In this document: one piece after another, positions 41,931-51,852 of the stretch | How the letters are laid out: each line of letters starts with the position of its first letter | Numbering within the stretch: position 1 is the stretch's first letter | NCBI RefSeq assembly: GCF_007991515.1 | Contig: NZ_BJYM01000005.1 | Location: 124,001-188,000 of the forward strand | Origin: Oceanobacillus sojae | GTDB lineage: Bacteria > Bacillota > Bacilli > Bacillales > Amphibacillaceae | Length of the DNA stretch: 64,000 nt | Direction of reading: 5' to 3' | Program-made: the position numbers and the translations under genes | Notes under the pieces: model-generated | What the model was told of the DNA's origin: nothing | The model's input: only the letters and a program-made list of their open reading frames with translations | The model's database searches: none

Positions 41931-43364
41931 ATGCAAAATTTAATACAACAATGGTTCAGTAATATCCGGGCTGATATTTTATCCGGTATTGTCGTTGCGC
42001 TCGCTCTTATTCCTGAAGCAATAGCTTTCTCTATTATAGCAGGTGTCGATCCAATGGTCGGTTTATACACCTCTTTTATTATTGCTGTCGTCATTTCTTT
42101 TGCCGGAGGCCGTCCTGGAATGATTTCTGCAGCCACTGGAGCAATGGCGTTACTTATGGTCCCACTGGTCAGAGATTATGGACTTGATTATCTATTGGCT
42201 GCAACCATTTTAACAGGTATTATTCAACTTCTATTTGGTATATGCAAGGTTGCCAAAGTCATGAAATTTGTTCCAAATGCCGTTATGATCGGTTTTGTAA
42301 ATGCGTTAGCTATTTTGATTTTCACTGCACAGCTGGAACATTTCATCGGTATATCAACAATGACCTATGTATTTGTGGGCATAACATTAATTCTATTATA
42401 TACCTTACCACGCTTCATCAAGGTAATTCCAGCTCCGTTGATTGCCATTGTAGCATTAACATCCATTGCCATATTCAGTGGAGTAAATCTTAAAACAGTA
42501 GGAGATCTTGGAGCCATTACCCAAGCCTTCCCGTCTTTTTTTATTCCGGATGTGCCCTGGACGTTTGAAACATTACAAATTATTTTTCCATACTCCCTAT
42601 CAATGGCTATTGTAGGGCTGCTGGAAACATTACTTACATCACAAATTGTTGATGACATGACTGGAACAGAAAGTAATAAAAACGGAGAAGCCCGCGGCCA
42701 GGGTATTGCCAATTTTATTACCGGATTCTTTGGCGGTATGGCTGGCTGCGCAATGATTGGACAGTCTGTGATTAATGTAAAATCTGGCGGCCGCGGCCGT
42801 TTATCTACTTTCATTGCAGGAATTTTTTTAATGTTCCTTATTATTGTGCTGGGTGATCTTGTTGTTCAAATCCCAATGCCGGTTTTAGTAGGCATAATGA
42901 TTATGGTAAGTATTGGAACATTCGATTGGAGCTCATTTAAATATTTAATGAAGGCTCCCCGGACAGACGCGCTGGTTATGTTAGCTACTGTGGTGATTGT
43001 CGTTTATACGCATGACTTATCAAAAGGTGTGCTTGCCGGAGTTCTACTAAGTGCCATTTTCTTTGTTATAAAAATTTCAACAGTTAAAATTTCAAATGAC
43101 GGGACTCGGTACCACATTCAGGGTCAGCTCTTTTTTGCTTCCATTGATGGATTTGTTAATTACTTTAAAAAATCTGATATACAGAGTAAAAAAATCCAGA
43201 TTGATTTCTCTGAGAGTCAAATTTGGGATGATTCCGGTGTCGGCGCTGTCTTAAAGGTAGTCGATCTGTTAAAAACAAAAGGCATTCAGGTTGAACTTGT
43301 AGAACTGGATACTTCCAGTAAGAAAATAATGGATAAATTGAATGGTGTTTTGTCATCACATTAA
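41931..43364 (+). CDS. SulP-family anion transporter with STAS domain
   Basis: A 477-residue SLC26/SulP carrier: about 12-14 membrane helices ([21 protein letters not shown], then [13 protein letters not shown]) and a C-terminal STAS domain from about 390. Members import sulfate, bicarbonate or dicarboxylates. Start at 41931 is set by AAAGGAG eight bases upstream; a GTG at 41901 has none. The UspA gene follows by 14 bases, a common SulP-UspA pairing. Confidence 0.87.
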   Translation: MQNLIQQWFSNIRADILSGIVVALALIPEAIAFSIIAGVDPMVGLYTSFIIAVVISFAGGRPGMISAATGAMALLMVPLVRDYGLDYLLAATILTGIIQLLFGICKVAKVMKFVPNAVMIGFVNALAILIFTAQLEHFIGISTMTYVFVGITLILLYTLPRFIKVIPAPLIAIVALTSIAIFSGVNLKTVGDLGAITQAFPSFFIPDVPWTFETLQIIFPYSLSMAIVGLLETLLTSQIVDDMTGTESNKNGEARGQGIANFITGFFGGMAGCAMIGQSVINVKSGGRGRLSTFIAGIFLMFLIIVLGDLVVQIPMPVLVGIMIMVSIGTFDWSSFKYLMKAPRTDALVMLATVVIVVYTHDLSKGVLAGVLLSAIFFVIKISTVKISNDGTRYHIQGQLFFASIDGFVNYFKKSDIQSKKIQIDFSESQIWDDSGVGAVLKVVDLLKTKGIQVELVELDTSSKKIMDKLNGVLSSH

Positions 43365-43378
43365 AGGAGAGATATTTT

Positions 43379-43798
43379 ATGTATAAACATATCTTACTGG
43401 CTTCAGACGGCTCAGAAAATGCGGTACGTGCAGCTAAAGAAGCGGTTAAACTGGCTTCGTATGATAAAGAAGCTATTATCGACGTTACGTATGTTATCGA
43501 CTATGAAAAGTCAAAAACAGATGTACTGCATTCCAGTTCCAGTGAAGCAATCGACGTGGAACGCCGTAAAAAAAATTCAAAAGTAATCCAATTTCTTCAT
43601 GATGCAAATGCAAATTTCAAGACTACTATTCTACGTGGAAAGCCTGGTCCGGAAATTGTTAAATATGCCAATGACCAAAAGGTAGATATTGTAGTAATCG
43701 GCAGTCGAGGTTTAAATGCACTGCAGGAAATGGTACTGGGCAGCGTAAGTCACAAAGTAATGAAACGCGCGCATTGTCCTGCGTTGATTGTGAAATAA
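43379..43798 (+). CDS. Universal stress protein (UspA family)
   Basis: A 139-residue cytosolic UspA protein. The ATP-binding motif GSRGLNALQEMVLGSVSHKV fits the G-2x-G-9x-G(S/T) pattern. It is cotranscribed with the SulP transporter and may modulate it. AAAGGAG precedes the start. Confidence 0.9.
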   Translation: MYKHILLASDGSENAVRAAKEAVKLASYDKEAIIDVTYVIDYEKSKTDVLHSSSSEAIDVERRKKNSKVIQFLHDANANFKTTILRGKPGPEIVKYANDQKVDIVVIGSRGLNALQEMVLGSVSHKVMKRAHCPALIVK

Positions 43799-44137
43799 TG
43801 ATAAGCTAATCAGCTTAATCACCTAAAGTTAAAAGAATGTTTACGCCCTTAACTTAAGTAAATAAAACCAGTCCATATTTAAAATCATCAAGATATTTAT
43901 ATAATAACCACCCCTCGCCTTTTTTTAAAACAAGGATACCAAATCTGGATTAAACCCAATTTGGTGTCCTTATTTTAATTTATGTTTGCTGTCTCAATAG
44001 ATTGGGCTATATAATCATATAGTTATTTATTTTTACACCCATATGCAAAAATTTCTTTTTTCTTAATAGTGCTTTGAACAAATATAGGGCAGGCAGCATG
44101 GCTTCCATGAAAGAAAGTCATATAAAGGAGAATTATT
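43799..44137. other. Gap between uspA and arsB
   Basis: No gene found. A strong terminator lies at 43932-43972. The arsB leader follows, with a small CATGGC-TT-CCATG-type hairpin near 44097-44110 and no evident ArsR operator. Confidence 0.5.
43932..43972 (+). terminator. Terminator after the SulP-UspA operon
   Basis: AAGGATACCAAAT and TTTGGTGTCCTT pair (one G-T pair), followed by ATTTTAATTT. Confidence 0.8.
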
Positions 44138-45436
44138 ATGACATCAACGCTTATAATTGCATTGATTATTTTTAGCATTACACTTATTTTTGTCATTTGG
44201 CAGCCTGGAGGTCTGAATATTGGCTGGTCTGCATCAGGTGGAGCTGTCCTCGCTATCTTATTAGGGATTGTTGGATGGGCAGACGTTCTGGAAGTAATTG
44301 ATATTACCTGGAATGCTACATTGGCGTTTGTAGCCATTATTTTAATCTCCTTAGTTTTAGATGAAATCGGCTTATTTGAGTGGTCTGCACTGCATATGGC
44401 TAAAGCAGCTAAAGGCAACGGGCTGAAGATGTTTATTTATGTCAGTATATTAGGAACTGTAGTGGCAGCATTATTCGCAAACGATGGAGCAGCTCTTATT
44501 TTGACACCAATCGTACTCGCAATGGTTCAGAATTTACATTTTAAAGCACATATGGTTTTTCCATTTATTATCGCCGGAGGATTTATTGCTGATACAACTT
44601 CACTTCCTTTTATCATTAGTAATCTGGTAAATATCGTATCTGCTGACTTTTTTGGAATCGGGTTTGCAGAGTATGCAGTCCGGATGATAATCCCTAACCT
44701 TTTCTCCTTTATTGCGACGATTTTAGTTCTGCTGCTTTATTTCCGCAGAACAATTCCTAAAAGATATGATTTATCGAAATTAAAAGAACCAAAGGATGCT
44801 ATCAAGGATATTAAAATATTTCGTTTAGCCTGGTTTGTTTTGACATTATTACTTATCGGCTATTTTACAAGTGAATTTATTCATGTACCTGTTTCTATTA
44901 TCGCAGGGCTAATAGCAGTAATTTTTGTCTTTTTAGCAAGACGCAGTCCATATGTACGAGCTAAAAAAGTTATTAAAGATGCTCCATGGAATATCGTTAT
45001 CTTTTCTATTGGTATGTACGTCGTTGTCTATGGTCTGGGAAATGCAGGCCTTAACTCCGCCCTCGCCGCAGTAATTCAGGCTGCAGCCAACCAGGGATTA
45101 TTTATTGCAACCTTTGCAATGGGCTTTATCGCAGCAATCCTGTCTTCCATTATGAACAATTTGCCGACAGTAATGATTAATGCGCTTGCCATTGCAGAAA
45201 CAAGCACATCCGGTGTTCTCAGAGAATCCCTGATTTACGCCAATGTGATTGGATCTGATTTAGGTCCGAAAATCACTCCAATCGGCTCTCTGGCAACCTT
45301 AGTCTGGCTTCATGTACTATCGCAAAAAGGAATAAAGATTTCGTGGGGAGAGTATTTTAAAATCGGTATTATTTTAACTGTTCCTATTCTCTTTATTACT
45401 TTGTTAGGACTGTACCTGACTCTATTGATTTTTTGA
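44138..45436 (+). CDS. arsB: ArsB-type arsenite efflux permease
   Basis: A 432-residue membrane protein with about 12 helices, the length of plasmid ArsB proteins. GADGAAL-type loop [12 protein letters not shown] and [23 protein letters not shown] are strongly conserved in ArsB. It exports As(III)/Sb(III). No arsR, arsC or arsA lies nearby, so it is an orphan copy and its regulation is unclear. AAAGGAG precedes the start. Confidence 0.85.
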   Translation: MTSTLIIALIIFSITLIFVIWQPGGLNIGWSASGGAVLAILLGIVGWADVLEVIDITWNATLAFVAIILISLVLDEIGLFEWSALHMAKAAKGNGLKMFIYVSILGTVVAALFANDGAALILTPIVLAMVQNLHFKAHMVFPFIIAGGFIADTTSLPFIISNLVNIVSADFFGIGFAEYAVRMIIPNLFSFIATILVLLLYFRRTIPKRYDLSKLKEPKDAIKDIKIFRLAWFVLTLLLIGYFTSEFIHVPVSIIAGLIAVIFVFLARRSPYVRAKKVIKDAPWNIVIFSIGMYVVVYGLGNAGLNSALAAVIQAAANQGLFIATFAMGFIAAILSSIMNNLPTVMINALAIAETSTSGVLRESLIYANVIGSDLGPKITPIGSLATLVWLHVLSQKGIKISWGEYFKIGIILTVPILFITLLGLYLTLLIF

Positions 45437-45503
45437 ACACATGGTAAAACTTGAGCAATAAACGCAAGAAGTTCAGTTAAAGAACTAAATTCCCTCCCAC
45501 GAA

Positions 45504-45536
45504 AAAGAACCAACTCTAAATCAGAATTGGTTCTTT
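45504..45536. terminator. Bidirectional terminator between arsB and ctaB
   Basis: AAAGAACCAA-TCT...AGA-TTGGTTCTTT hairpin with A/T runs on both sides. Confidence 0.85.
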
Positions 45537-45567
45537 CTTATTAATTGATGCAACTCGCCATATCAAA

Positions 45568-46485
45568 CTATAATTTAAAAATAATCCCCATCAGTGAATA
45601 AATAATCACTGTTGAAAAAACAATTGTCATATGAATAAGAGAATAAATAAACATTGATTTGGCCCATTTTTCCGAATCCATCCGTTTGTAGCCAAAAATG
45701 CTTAGAGCAAGCCAGCCCGTACCCATTATAAGAGATACAAGCATAAGGCCGACACTTAAAGAGCTTAGTAAAAAGCTGATTCCTATCATAACCACTAAAT
45801 AAATATTAGTTTGGATATATGTCCGTCTTACTCCTTTTACAACAGGAAGCATTGGAACTCCGGCTGCCTGATACTCTTCATGCCGCCTGATTGCAATAGA
45901 ATAAAAATGCGGCATCTGCCAGATAACTGCAATCACAAACAATCCCAAAATCGCCGGATGTGTGATATCTGGATACATCGCTGCCCAGCCGATTAAAGGA
46001 GGCATAGCTCCGGAGATACTGCCAATCTCTGTATTAAATACTGTTCTCCGCTTGCTCCACATAGTATAAGGAACAACATAAAAAAACAATCCCAGAAAAC
46101 CCAAGAGCCCTGCCAGCGGGGTTGTCAGGGAAAGCAGAATAATTCCTGCCGCTGCCATGATAATACCCAGCCACAATACCGTCGCGGGCCTGATTTCTCC
46201 TGTAACAGTCGGCCTCCCCTGTGTTCTTTTCATTATCGCATCAATATCACGATCATATAAATTATTAAAAGCTCCCGCTGCTCCTATCACGAAAATAGAG
46301 CCTAAAAAGGCAAACAGGATTTCCGGCAGCTTCTCTAAAATACCAATCTGGTATGTGTATAAAGATAATGTTAATCCCGCAAACATCGGTATCAAATTGG
46401 AACGGATAATTCCTGTTTTTACCGTTTGCGAAAGAATTTTTAGTAAGGACATATTTTGTTTTTGCCCATTTGCTGCTTCTGCCAT
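45568..46485 (-). CDS. ctaB: Protoheme IX farnesyltransferase (heme O synthase)
   Basis: A 305-residue UbiA-family prenyltransferase with about nine membrane helices. The prenyl-diphosphate site NNLYDRDIDAIMKRT (Asp78 and Asp82) and the second site YSIAIRRHEEY are intact. It makes heme O for terminal oxidases. It is not next to ctaA or oxidase genes here, so it may be a second copy or a dispersed single one. The ribosome binding site (AGGGAG) is 12 bases from the start; an internal Met12 is an alternative. Confidence 0.92.
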   Translation of the reverse strand: MAEAANGQKQNMSLLKILSQTVKTGIIRSNLIPMFAGLTLSLYTYQIGILEKLPEILFAFLGSIFVIGAAGAFNNLYDRDIDAIMKRTQGRPTVTGEIRPATVLWLGIIMAAAGIILLSLTTPLAGLLGFLGLFFYVVPYTMWSKRRTVFNTEIGSISGAMPPLIGWAAMYPDITHPAILGLFVIAVIWQMPHFYSIAIRRHEEYQAAGVPMLPVVKGVRRTYIQTNIYLVVMIGISFLLSSLSVGLMLVSLIMGTGWLALSIFGYKRMDSEKWAKSMFIYSLIHMTIVFSTVIIYSLMGIIFKL

Positions 46486-46768
46486 TTCTGATCTAATCTC
46501 CCTTTTACCTATCTATATCAAATTTAAAACATGCAAATAAATATAATTAATTTTAAGCACTAAGAAAAATATATACCATACACTACTTTAATTCCAGTTA
46601 ATTTGCTTATATAAAAGGTTTTATCAGATGAAATTGTGAACATTAGAAGAACGCGTTTTCGCAATTTTAAAATATTAGAGTTTAAATTGCGTCTGTGCCG
46701 GATTTTTTCTATAGCAAAAAAAGAAATCCATGCAGCTTTTAAAGATACGCGGATTAAAAAATCAAAAG

Positions 46769-48211
46769 TTACTTATATTTCATATTACAAATAGTTACTG
46801 TAAAAACCGCCCCTCCCTCTGGATGATTATTCGCACTGATTTTACCGTGATGCTGCTCTGCAATGGCTTTGGCAATAAATAAGCCCAAACCAGAGTGACC
46901 GTCTGCACTATTCCGCGCTTTATCCTCCCGAAAGAACTTTTTAAAAAGCTTTACCTGATTTTCTTTTGAAAAGCCTGGACCGCTATCGGCAATAATAAAT
47001 TTAAGTTCTTTTTCTGATATATATGTTTCCCATGTGATAGTCCCCCGCTCCTTCGTATAGCGTAAGCTGTTAATTAATATATTATCCAGCATCTGGTTAA
47101 TCCGGAAAGGATCCAGGTAAAATAAATCTTGATTGCCTTCCGGATTATGAATAGAAGCCCGCAGCTCAATATTCTGTGCATGACATAGCTGTCTGAACTC
47201 GTTCATTTTATTCTGAATAAGCACTTCAGGATTTACTGGTTCTGTTTCTAAATAAAATTCTGTATTCTCATAGCTGGATACATCGTTTAATTCTTGAATT
47301 AAACGAATAGATCGCTGGCAATTTAAAAGAATAGTCTGTAAATACTGTGTTATCCGCTTTGGAAGCTCGTGATTACTTTCCAATATTCCCTCTGCATGTC
47401 CTTGAATAATGGTTAACGGTGTTTTCAGGTCATGAGCCACAGCTGCAACCATTTCTCTTCTTTCTTCTTCCATACCCCATTGTTTTTCAAGTGCTTCTTT
47501 TAAAGCTGTCTTCATCTTATCAAATGCTGCAACAAGCTGATGCAGTTCTTTAATGTTACTTTGATTATGCATCGTAAAATTTAAATCCTGTTTTTCTATT
47601 TTTCCGGCACCGGCGATAATTTCATTAAACGGCTCCTTCATTCGTTTCGCCCAGCGTCTGCCAATAATAAAAGTACACAGAAAAATATATACAAACGGTG
47701 TGATAATAGCAAAAATGAATAAACTGAAAAGAAGCATCCGCGATTCTGCATTTGCCGATATAACGGATAATTGATACCGAAATCCAGCCGCTCCAAGAAA
47801 ATTCTGCCCACTGTCAAAAATAGGATAGTATACAACAATCCGATTGTTATCATAAATATTTTTATTCAGCTGCGTAAAAACATCCTCTCTTGAAGTAAGA
47901 TAGCGTTCGCTCATACTGCCATATTGAATCTGCCCCTCTGCATTCACAATCTGATAGTCTAATCCCTCTAAAGGAATGATTTTGTCTAACATTGCCTGAT
48001 TATCCGGATTCAATATATCATCCTGCGCATTCACCTTATCAACCATTTCAGGAATCTGGCTTTCATAGTAATTAGCAGGATTCAATGTTTTGTTTTGATT
48101 GATGATAGTAAATAAAAGAAATCCAAGTATCCAGGTAAGCAAAGTTGCCAGAATACTAAACAGCATAATATGATAAAAATGACGGCTTAATTGTTTTCGT
48201 AACGCTAACAT
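46769..48211 (-). CDS. Sensor histidine kinase with extracellular sensing domain
   Basis: A 480-residue kinase. Two membrane helices (about 15-38 and 159-183) enclose an extracellular sensor domain of about 120 residues. A HAMP domain follows, then His260 in AVAHDLKTPLT, and N, G1 (DSGPGFS) and G2 (GLGLFIAK) boxes. ATG 48211, five bases after the regulator stop, has GGGAAGG upstream; the longer frame overlaps the regulator gene and is rejected. The signal is unknown. The layout resembles SpaK/NisK-type and other lantibiotic-linked kinases. Confidence 0.87.
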   Translation of the reverse strand: MLALRKQLSRHFYHIMLFSILATLLTWILGFLLFTIINQNKTLNPANYYESQIPEMVDKVNAQDDILNPDNQAMLDKIIPLEGLDYQIVNAEGQIQYGSMSERYLTSREDVFTQLNKNIYDNNRIVVYYPIFDSGQNFLGAAGFRYQLSVISANAESRMLLFSLFIFAIITPFVYIFLCTFIIGRRWAKRMKEPFNEIIAGAGKIEKQDLNFTMHNQSNIKELHQLVAAFDKMKTALKEALEKQWGMEEERREMVAAVAHDLKTPLTIIQGHAEGILESNHELPKRITQYLQTILLNCQRSIRLIQELNDVSSYENTEFYLETEPVNPEVLIQNKMNEFRQLCHAQNIELRASIHNPEGNQDLFYLDPFRINQMLDNILINSLRYTKERGTITWETYISEKELKFIIADSGPGFSKENQVKLFKKFFREDKARNSADGHSGLGLFIAKAIAEQHHGKISANNHPEGGAVFTVTICNMKYK

Positions 48212-48215
48212 AATA

Positions 48216-48905
48216 TTAGCCTTCCCATTTGTATCCGACACCCCAAACAGTTGATATATAGGTAGAAAGTGGATCATACTTTTGAATTTTTGCACGTATT
48301 TTCTTAATATGCTCTGTGATTGTTGTAGAATCTCCTAAAGAATCTATTCCCCAAACCTGTTCATAAATTTGTTCTTTGGAGAAAACCTGATTGGGATGCA
48401 TCACAAGGAACTTTATAATCTCAAATTCCCGATATGTGAAGGCCAGCTTTTCATTCTGATAAAATACTTCATAGGCCAATGTATCAATAATGAGATTTTT
48501 AGCATGAATCCGATGATAAGCCTTATGCGAATTCCGATGCTCCCGCCGTAAATGTGCAAAAATTCTTGTTTTCAGTTCCTTTAAACTGAATGGCTTTTCT
48601 ATATAATCGTCTCCTCCTACCACCAAACCTTTGATCCGGTCATGCTCTGTATTTCTTGCGCTGACAAATAGAATCGGGCAGGATACATGCTGCCGTATCT
48701 CTTCACAGAGCTGATATCCGTCCATTCCCGGCATCATGATATCAAGCACAATTAAATCCGGCTGCTGCGGGAGTTGACGCAAGGCTTCCTCACTATTATA
48801 AGCAACCAGAATTTGATATCCTTCAGCCTCCAGGGAATCTCTCATAAAGGTTACGATATCCTTCTCATCATCTACAAGCATAATTTTACTTTTCACTCTT
48901 ATCAT
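48216..48905 (-). CDS. OmpR-family response regulator
   Basis: A 229-residue regulator: receiver domain with phosphoacceptor Asp55 (VLDIMMPGMDG) and a winged helix ending TVWGVGYKWEG. It is in an operon with the kinase at 46769. No obvious target transporter is adjacent; the ABC/LytTR pair at 51 kb is the nearest candidate. Confidence 0.88.
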   Translation of the reverse strand: MIRVKSKIMLVDDEKDIVTFMRDSLEAEGYQILVAYNSEEALRQLPQQPDLIVLDIMMPGMDGYQLCEEIRQHVSCPILFVSARNTEHDRIKGLVVGGDDYIEKPFSLKELKTRIFAHLRREHRNSHKAYHRIHAKNLIIDTLAYEVFYQNEKLAFTYREFEIIKFLVMHPNQVFSKEQIYEQVWGIDSLGDSTTITEHIKKIRAKIQKYDPLSTYISTVWGVGYKWEG

Positions 48906-49123
48906 CCTATCTTTCTTTTCCGAATTCCTATATTTAGTATATAGTCCCTAAAAATTAGAGACAATATTAGAGAGAACATTTTCAGCTTCTGCTCTCGACT
49001 AGCTTAATCATTAACAGCAGGACTGCCAACGGTTAGATTAATACCTCTTTTATTCAATAGTTTAGACGTTAAAAATAAAGATATTATAAAGAAGCGTAAA
49101 TTAACTATAATACCCAACAAGGA

Positions 49124-49168
49124 AGAAAGAAGCACAATACCAATTTTCAGTATGTGTGCTTCTTTCTT
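49124..49168 (-). terminator. Terminator of the DUF4064 gene
   Basis: AGAAAGAAGCACA and TGTGTGCTTCTTTCTT form a long hairpin just downstream of the stop codon of the leftward gene. Confidence 0.75.
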
Positions 49169-49179
49169 CAATTTATTTT

Positions 49180-49626
49180 TTATATTATTCCATGCCCTGC
49201 TTTCCGCTGTTTTACCACCGTCATCACACCAGCAATCAGATAACCAATACCACCGATGATGCCTAATCCCAGTGTTAAAATAGTACTTAAAATGCCTAAA
49301 ACGATCAGCAATATACCAATAAGCTTTACTCTTATCCGCTTACCTAAGAAGACCGCTGCCGTAATACCTAAAAGGATTGAAATAATTGCAACTATAATAA
49401 CAAAGGTCACACTGTTACTAAAAATTTCTATTTGTTCTTCCTGCGTTACACCGCCGAGTTCATCTCCTGTACTTTGTAATCTATCCTCTACTTCCTCTCT
49501 GAACTCCTTATCAGAATCTAAATCACCAAGCATACTGTAGGAATTCATTGCTAAAAGACCATATGATAGAATAGCAATAATAATAAATATAATGCTGATA
49601 TTATATTTGACTTCTCCTGTTCTCAA
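49180..49626 (-). CDS. DUF4064-type membrane protein
   Basis: A 148-residue protein with an N-terminal helix, an acidic outer loop (about 35-70) and two or three C-terminal helices rich in Gly/Ile. This matches the small DUF4064 membrane family of unknown function. The start is TTG 49626, supported by GAGGGGG seven bases upstream. It stands alone. Confidence 0.65.
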   Translation of the reverse strand: MRTGEVKYNISIIFIIIAILSYGLLAMNSYSMLGDLDSDKEFREEVEDRLQSTGDELGGVTQEEQIEIFSNSVTFVIIVAIISILLGITAAVFLGKRIRVKLIGILLIVLGILSTILTLGLGIIGGIGYLIAGVMTVVKQRKAGHGII

Positions 49627-49789
49627 AGTAGCGCCCCCTCTATTTACATATGAAATTATGTATCGTTCTTTCTACCCTTCTTCTATATTAAATCATAGAC
49701 AGGAAAAATGAAAAGGAATGTAACGGTTTACAGGTAATTTTTTCTTCTTTTTAAATCATCGCTGTCAATCATAATAGTTTAATAATAAA

Positions 49790-49845
49790 AAGCCCTATAG
49801 GAAAAACAGCACTGATTACTCAGCAGATTCCCCTATAAGGCTTCA
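49790..49845 (-). terminator. Terminator of the betaine-type binding-protein gene
   Basis: AGCC-TATAGG and CCTATA-GGCT pair across a loop; read leftward a TTTTTATTATT tail follows. Confidence 0.65.
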
Positions 49846-49857
49846 TCACTTATTTAA

Positions 49858-50766
49858 TTACTTTGGCTCTAAATCTTCAATTGAATCAATATCCATATAT
49901 TCCGGAACAACCAGGCCAATTTTAGCTCCCTCTAAATTAGGCCCCAAATCAATTAAGTTATCCTTCTGCTTCTCATAGAAATCTTTGTGTGTTACTGGCA
50001 GCCAGGCTGCTAAAGTAGCATCAGCATCTCCAGAAGCAACAGATTCAAAGACAACCGCAACATCTACATCGGTAACCGTTACCTGAAATCCATGCTGTTC
50101 CATTGCCGCTTTTAAAACTCCAGAGGATGCACGCTCAGAATCCCATGGTGTAGAAGCAAGTTTAATTTCTGCTCCATTGCTGTCATTAACTCCTTCAGCC
50201 CATGTATCTACTCTATCCTGATTGTCTTCCACCCATTGTGCCGAGATATCTTCTATGTCTTCACCAGTTTCTTCCGCTTCATACATAATCTCTTCCATAT
50301 CCTCTACTTCCCATTCAAACTGGTCAATAAATTTATATGCATCTGGATTATCCTCTTCAAATCCTATTCTTGCTAAAGAATTAAGCGTTTCTTCTCCGCC
50401 ATAAATACCTTGAGGATCTTTTAAATATTTCATATCCGGATATTGCGCAAACATCCAGTGCGGATTCCATCCTGTAATAATAATTGGTTCTTCATTCTGA
50501 ATAGCTGTACCTAATTCAGACATCATCGCTCCAGTAGATGATAATTCAACATCCCAGCCTTTTAAATTATCATATTCTTCAATAGCTTTTTCAGTTGTAA
50601 CAGAAATACCTGCGCCAGGTTCAATCCCGATTATTGTATGATCTACCGCTTCACTATAATTATCCTCGGCACCATCTCCGGAAGAATCATCAGAACTTCC
50701 ACATGCTGCAAGCAAGAATATAGCCAAAATTGAGATAATAAATCCTATACCTTTCATATTTTTCAT
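49858..50766 (-). CDS. Glycine betaine/choline-type ABC substrate-binding lipoprotein
   Basis: A 302-residue OpuAC/ProX-type binding protein. The signal peptide ends LLAAC with lipidated Cys22. The betaine-cage family pattern is visible: tryptophans in ITGWNPHWMFA and AAWLPVTHKDFY, with GAMMSELG upstream. It binds compatible solutes. No opuAA or opuAB gene is adjacent, so it must use a transporter encoded elsewhere or act with a fused permease. A low-GC leader of about 380 bases precedes the next gene. Confidence 0.85.
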   Translation of the reverse strand: MKNMKGIGFIISILAIFLLAACGSSDDSSGDGAEDNYSEAVDHTIIGIEPGAGISVTTEKAIEEYDNLKGWDVELSSTGAMMSELGTAIQNEEPIIITGWNPHWMFAQYPDMKYLKDPQGIYGGEETLNSLARIGFEEDNPDAYKFIDQFEWEVEDMEEIMYEAEETGEDIEDISAQWVEDNQDRVDTWAEGVNDSNGAEIKLASTPWDSERASSGVLKAAMEQHGFQVTVTDVDVAVVFESVASGDADATLAAWLPVTHKDFYEKQKDNLIDLGPNLEGAKIGLVVPEYMDIDSIEDLEPK

Positions 50767-51144
50767 AATAAGTATTGCTCCCCTTTCTTCATTCTTTAAA
50801 ATAAACCTTTTTTAGATACTTTATGTTTTTTATATCTCTTTAATAATTGCTTAACCTACAATTCCTCTTTGAAAGGGATTTTAGCAAGATAATTACTATT
50901 TTACCTTTCTAATACAACTCCTTCAAATGTCATAAATCAGCAAATAATCACTTAAAACAGGAAAAAACTGATTTATTTATACTTCAACATGCAAAAGCAT
51001 AGATTTAATGCACATACCTTGTAATTATACCGTTATATTAAATTGTCATAATATTCTTTTCAAATCCCAAAAATAAAACGACAGACAATTCATCTGCCGT
51101 TTTTAGTTTATTTATCATTTAAGGAAAACGTATCATATCATTTT
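50767..51144. other. Gap upstream of the betaine-type binding-protein gene
   Basis: AT-rich, no gene found. It should hold the promoter of the binding protein. A terminator for the ABC permease lies at 51076-51107. Confidence 0.45.
51076..51107 (-). terminator. Terminator of the LytTR-ABC operon
   Basis: AAAACG-CAGA...TCTG-CGTTTTT hairpin, followed leftward by ATTTTTGGG. Confidence 0.75.
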
Positions 51145-51852
51145 CTAATCAAAGCTCTGATTTCTATACCAGCTTACAAATACTGCAACTACGGCTGTCA
51201 TCCATATCACAGGAACGACCAAATAAGAAAGAAAAGGTTCATTGAAGTAAAGCTGATCAATTCCGTAATGAAGATGATAATTTGGAAATACAACCAGCCA
51301 GGGCATATCCTCCTTACTGCTATTCATCAGGAGACCTTCAACAAAAAAATATAATATAATGATTGGTACACCATAAAGACTAATTTCAATGGTATTCTTT
51401 GTTTTTATTCCTAAGAAAGTTCCTGCAACTAGCATGATAATCATGATAGGCAAAACCAATATAAATAGTTTTATGCTAAATAAAAAATGGTTTCCGTAAA
51501 GTACAGAGAATATAACCAATACAAGTACTGTTGCTGTAAACGTGACTATCATTTTGTAAATATAGATTTCTTTAAACGAAAAACCAGCTTGCTTTAGACT
51601 TCGAATTGTCCTTTGCTCCTGCTCCTCAACCATTAAATTACCTTGCATCAGCATGGTAAGCATTACGAAAATAAATCCAAGTAAAAAAGATAATGAGATG
51701 GTTTCTTCCGGAACAAAAGCAAGTAAAGAAATCAAAAAAATTCCACCAATAAAATTAAGTAATACCTGCCCATTCCAGCGCAAATCACATATATCCTTAT
51801 ACAGCAACGCCTTCCACCGATCCAAACGTACCTGCTTTCTTTTTTTCATCAT
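51145..51852 (-). CDS. ABC-2 type transporter permease
   Basis: A 235-residue membrane protein with six predicted helices, resembling CcmB/ABC-2 permeases (NLMVEEQEQRTIRSLKQAGFS after helix 2). It overlaps the LytTR-ATPase gene by four bases (ATGA). Its substrate is unknown. Because the partner ATPase-like domain appears inactive, this permease may use another ATPase or serve signalling. Confidence 0.75.
   Translation of the reverse strand: MMKKRKQVRLDRWKALLYKDICDLRWNGQVLLNFIGGIFLISLLAFVPEETISLSFLLGFIFVMLTMLMQGNLMVEEQEQRTIRSLKQAGFSFKEIYIYKMIVTFTATVLVLVIFSVLYGNHFLFSIKLFILVLPIMIIMLVAGTFLGIKTKNTIEISLYGVPIIILYFFVEGLLMNSSKEDMPWLVVFPNYHLHYGIDQLYFNEPFLSYLVVPVIWMTAVVAVFVSWYRNQSFD

Noticed and set aside
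48212-48295. Longer start for the third histidine kinase
   Set aside because: It would overlap the response regulator by about 80 bases and lacks a ribosome binding site; ATG 48211 has one.
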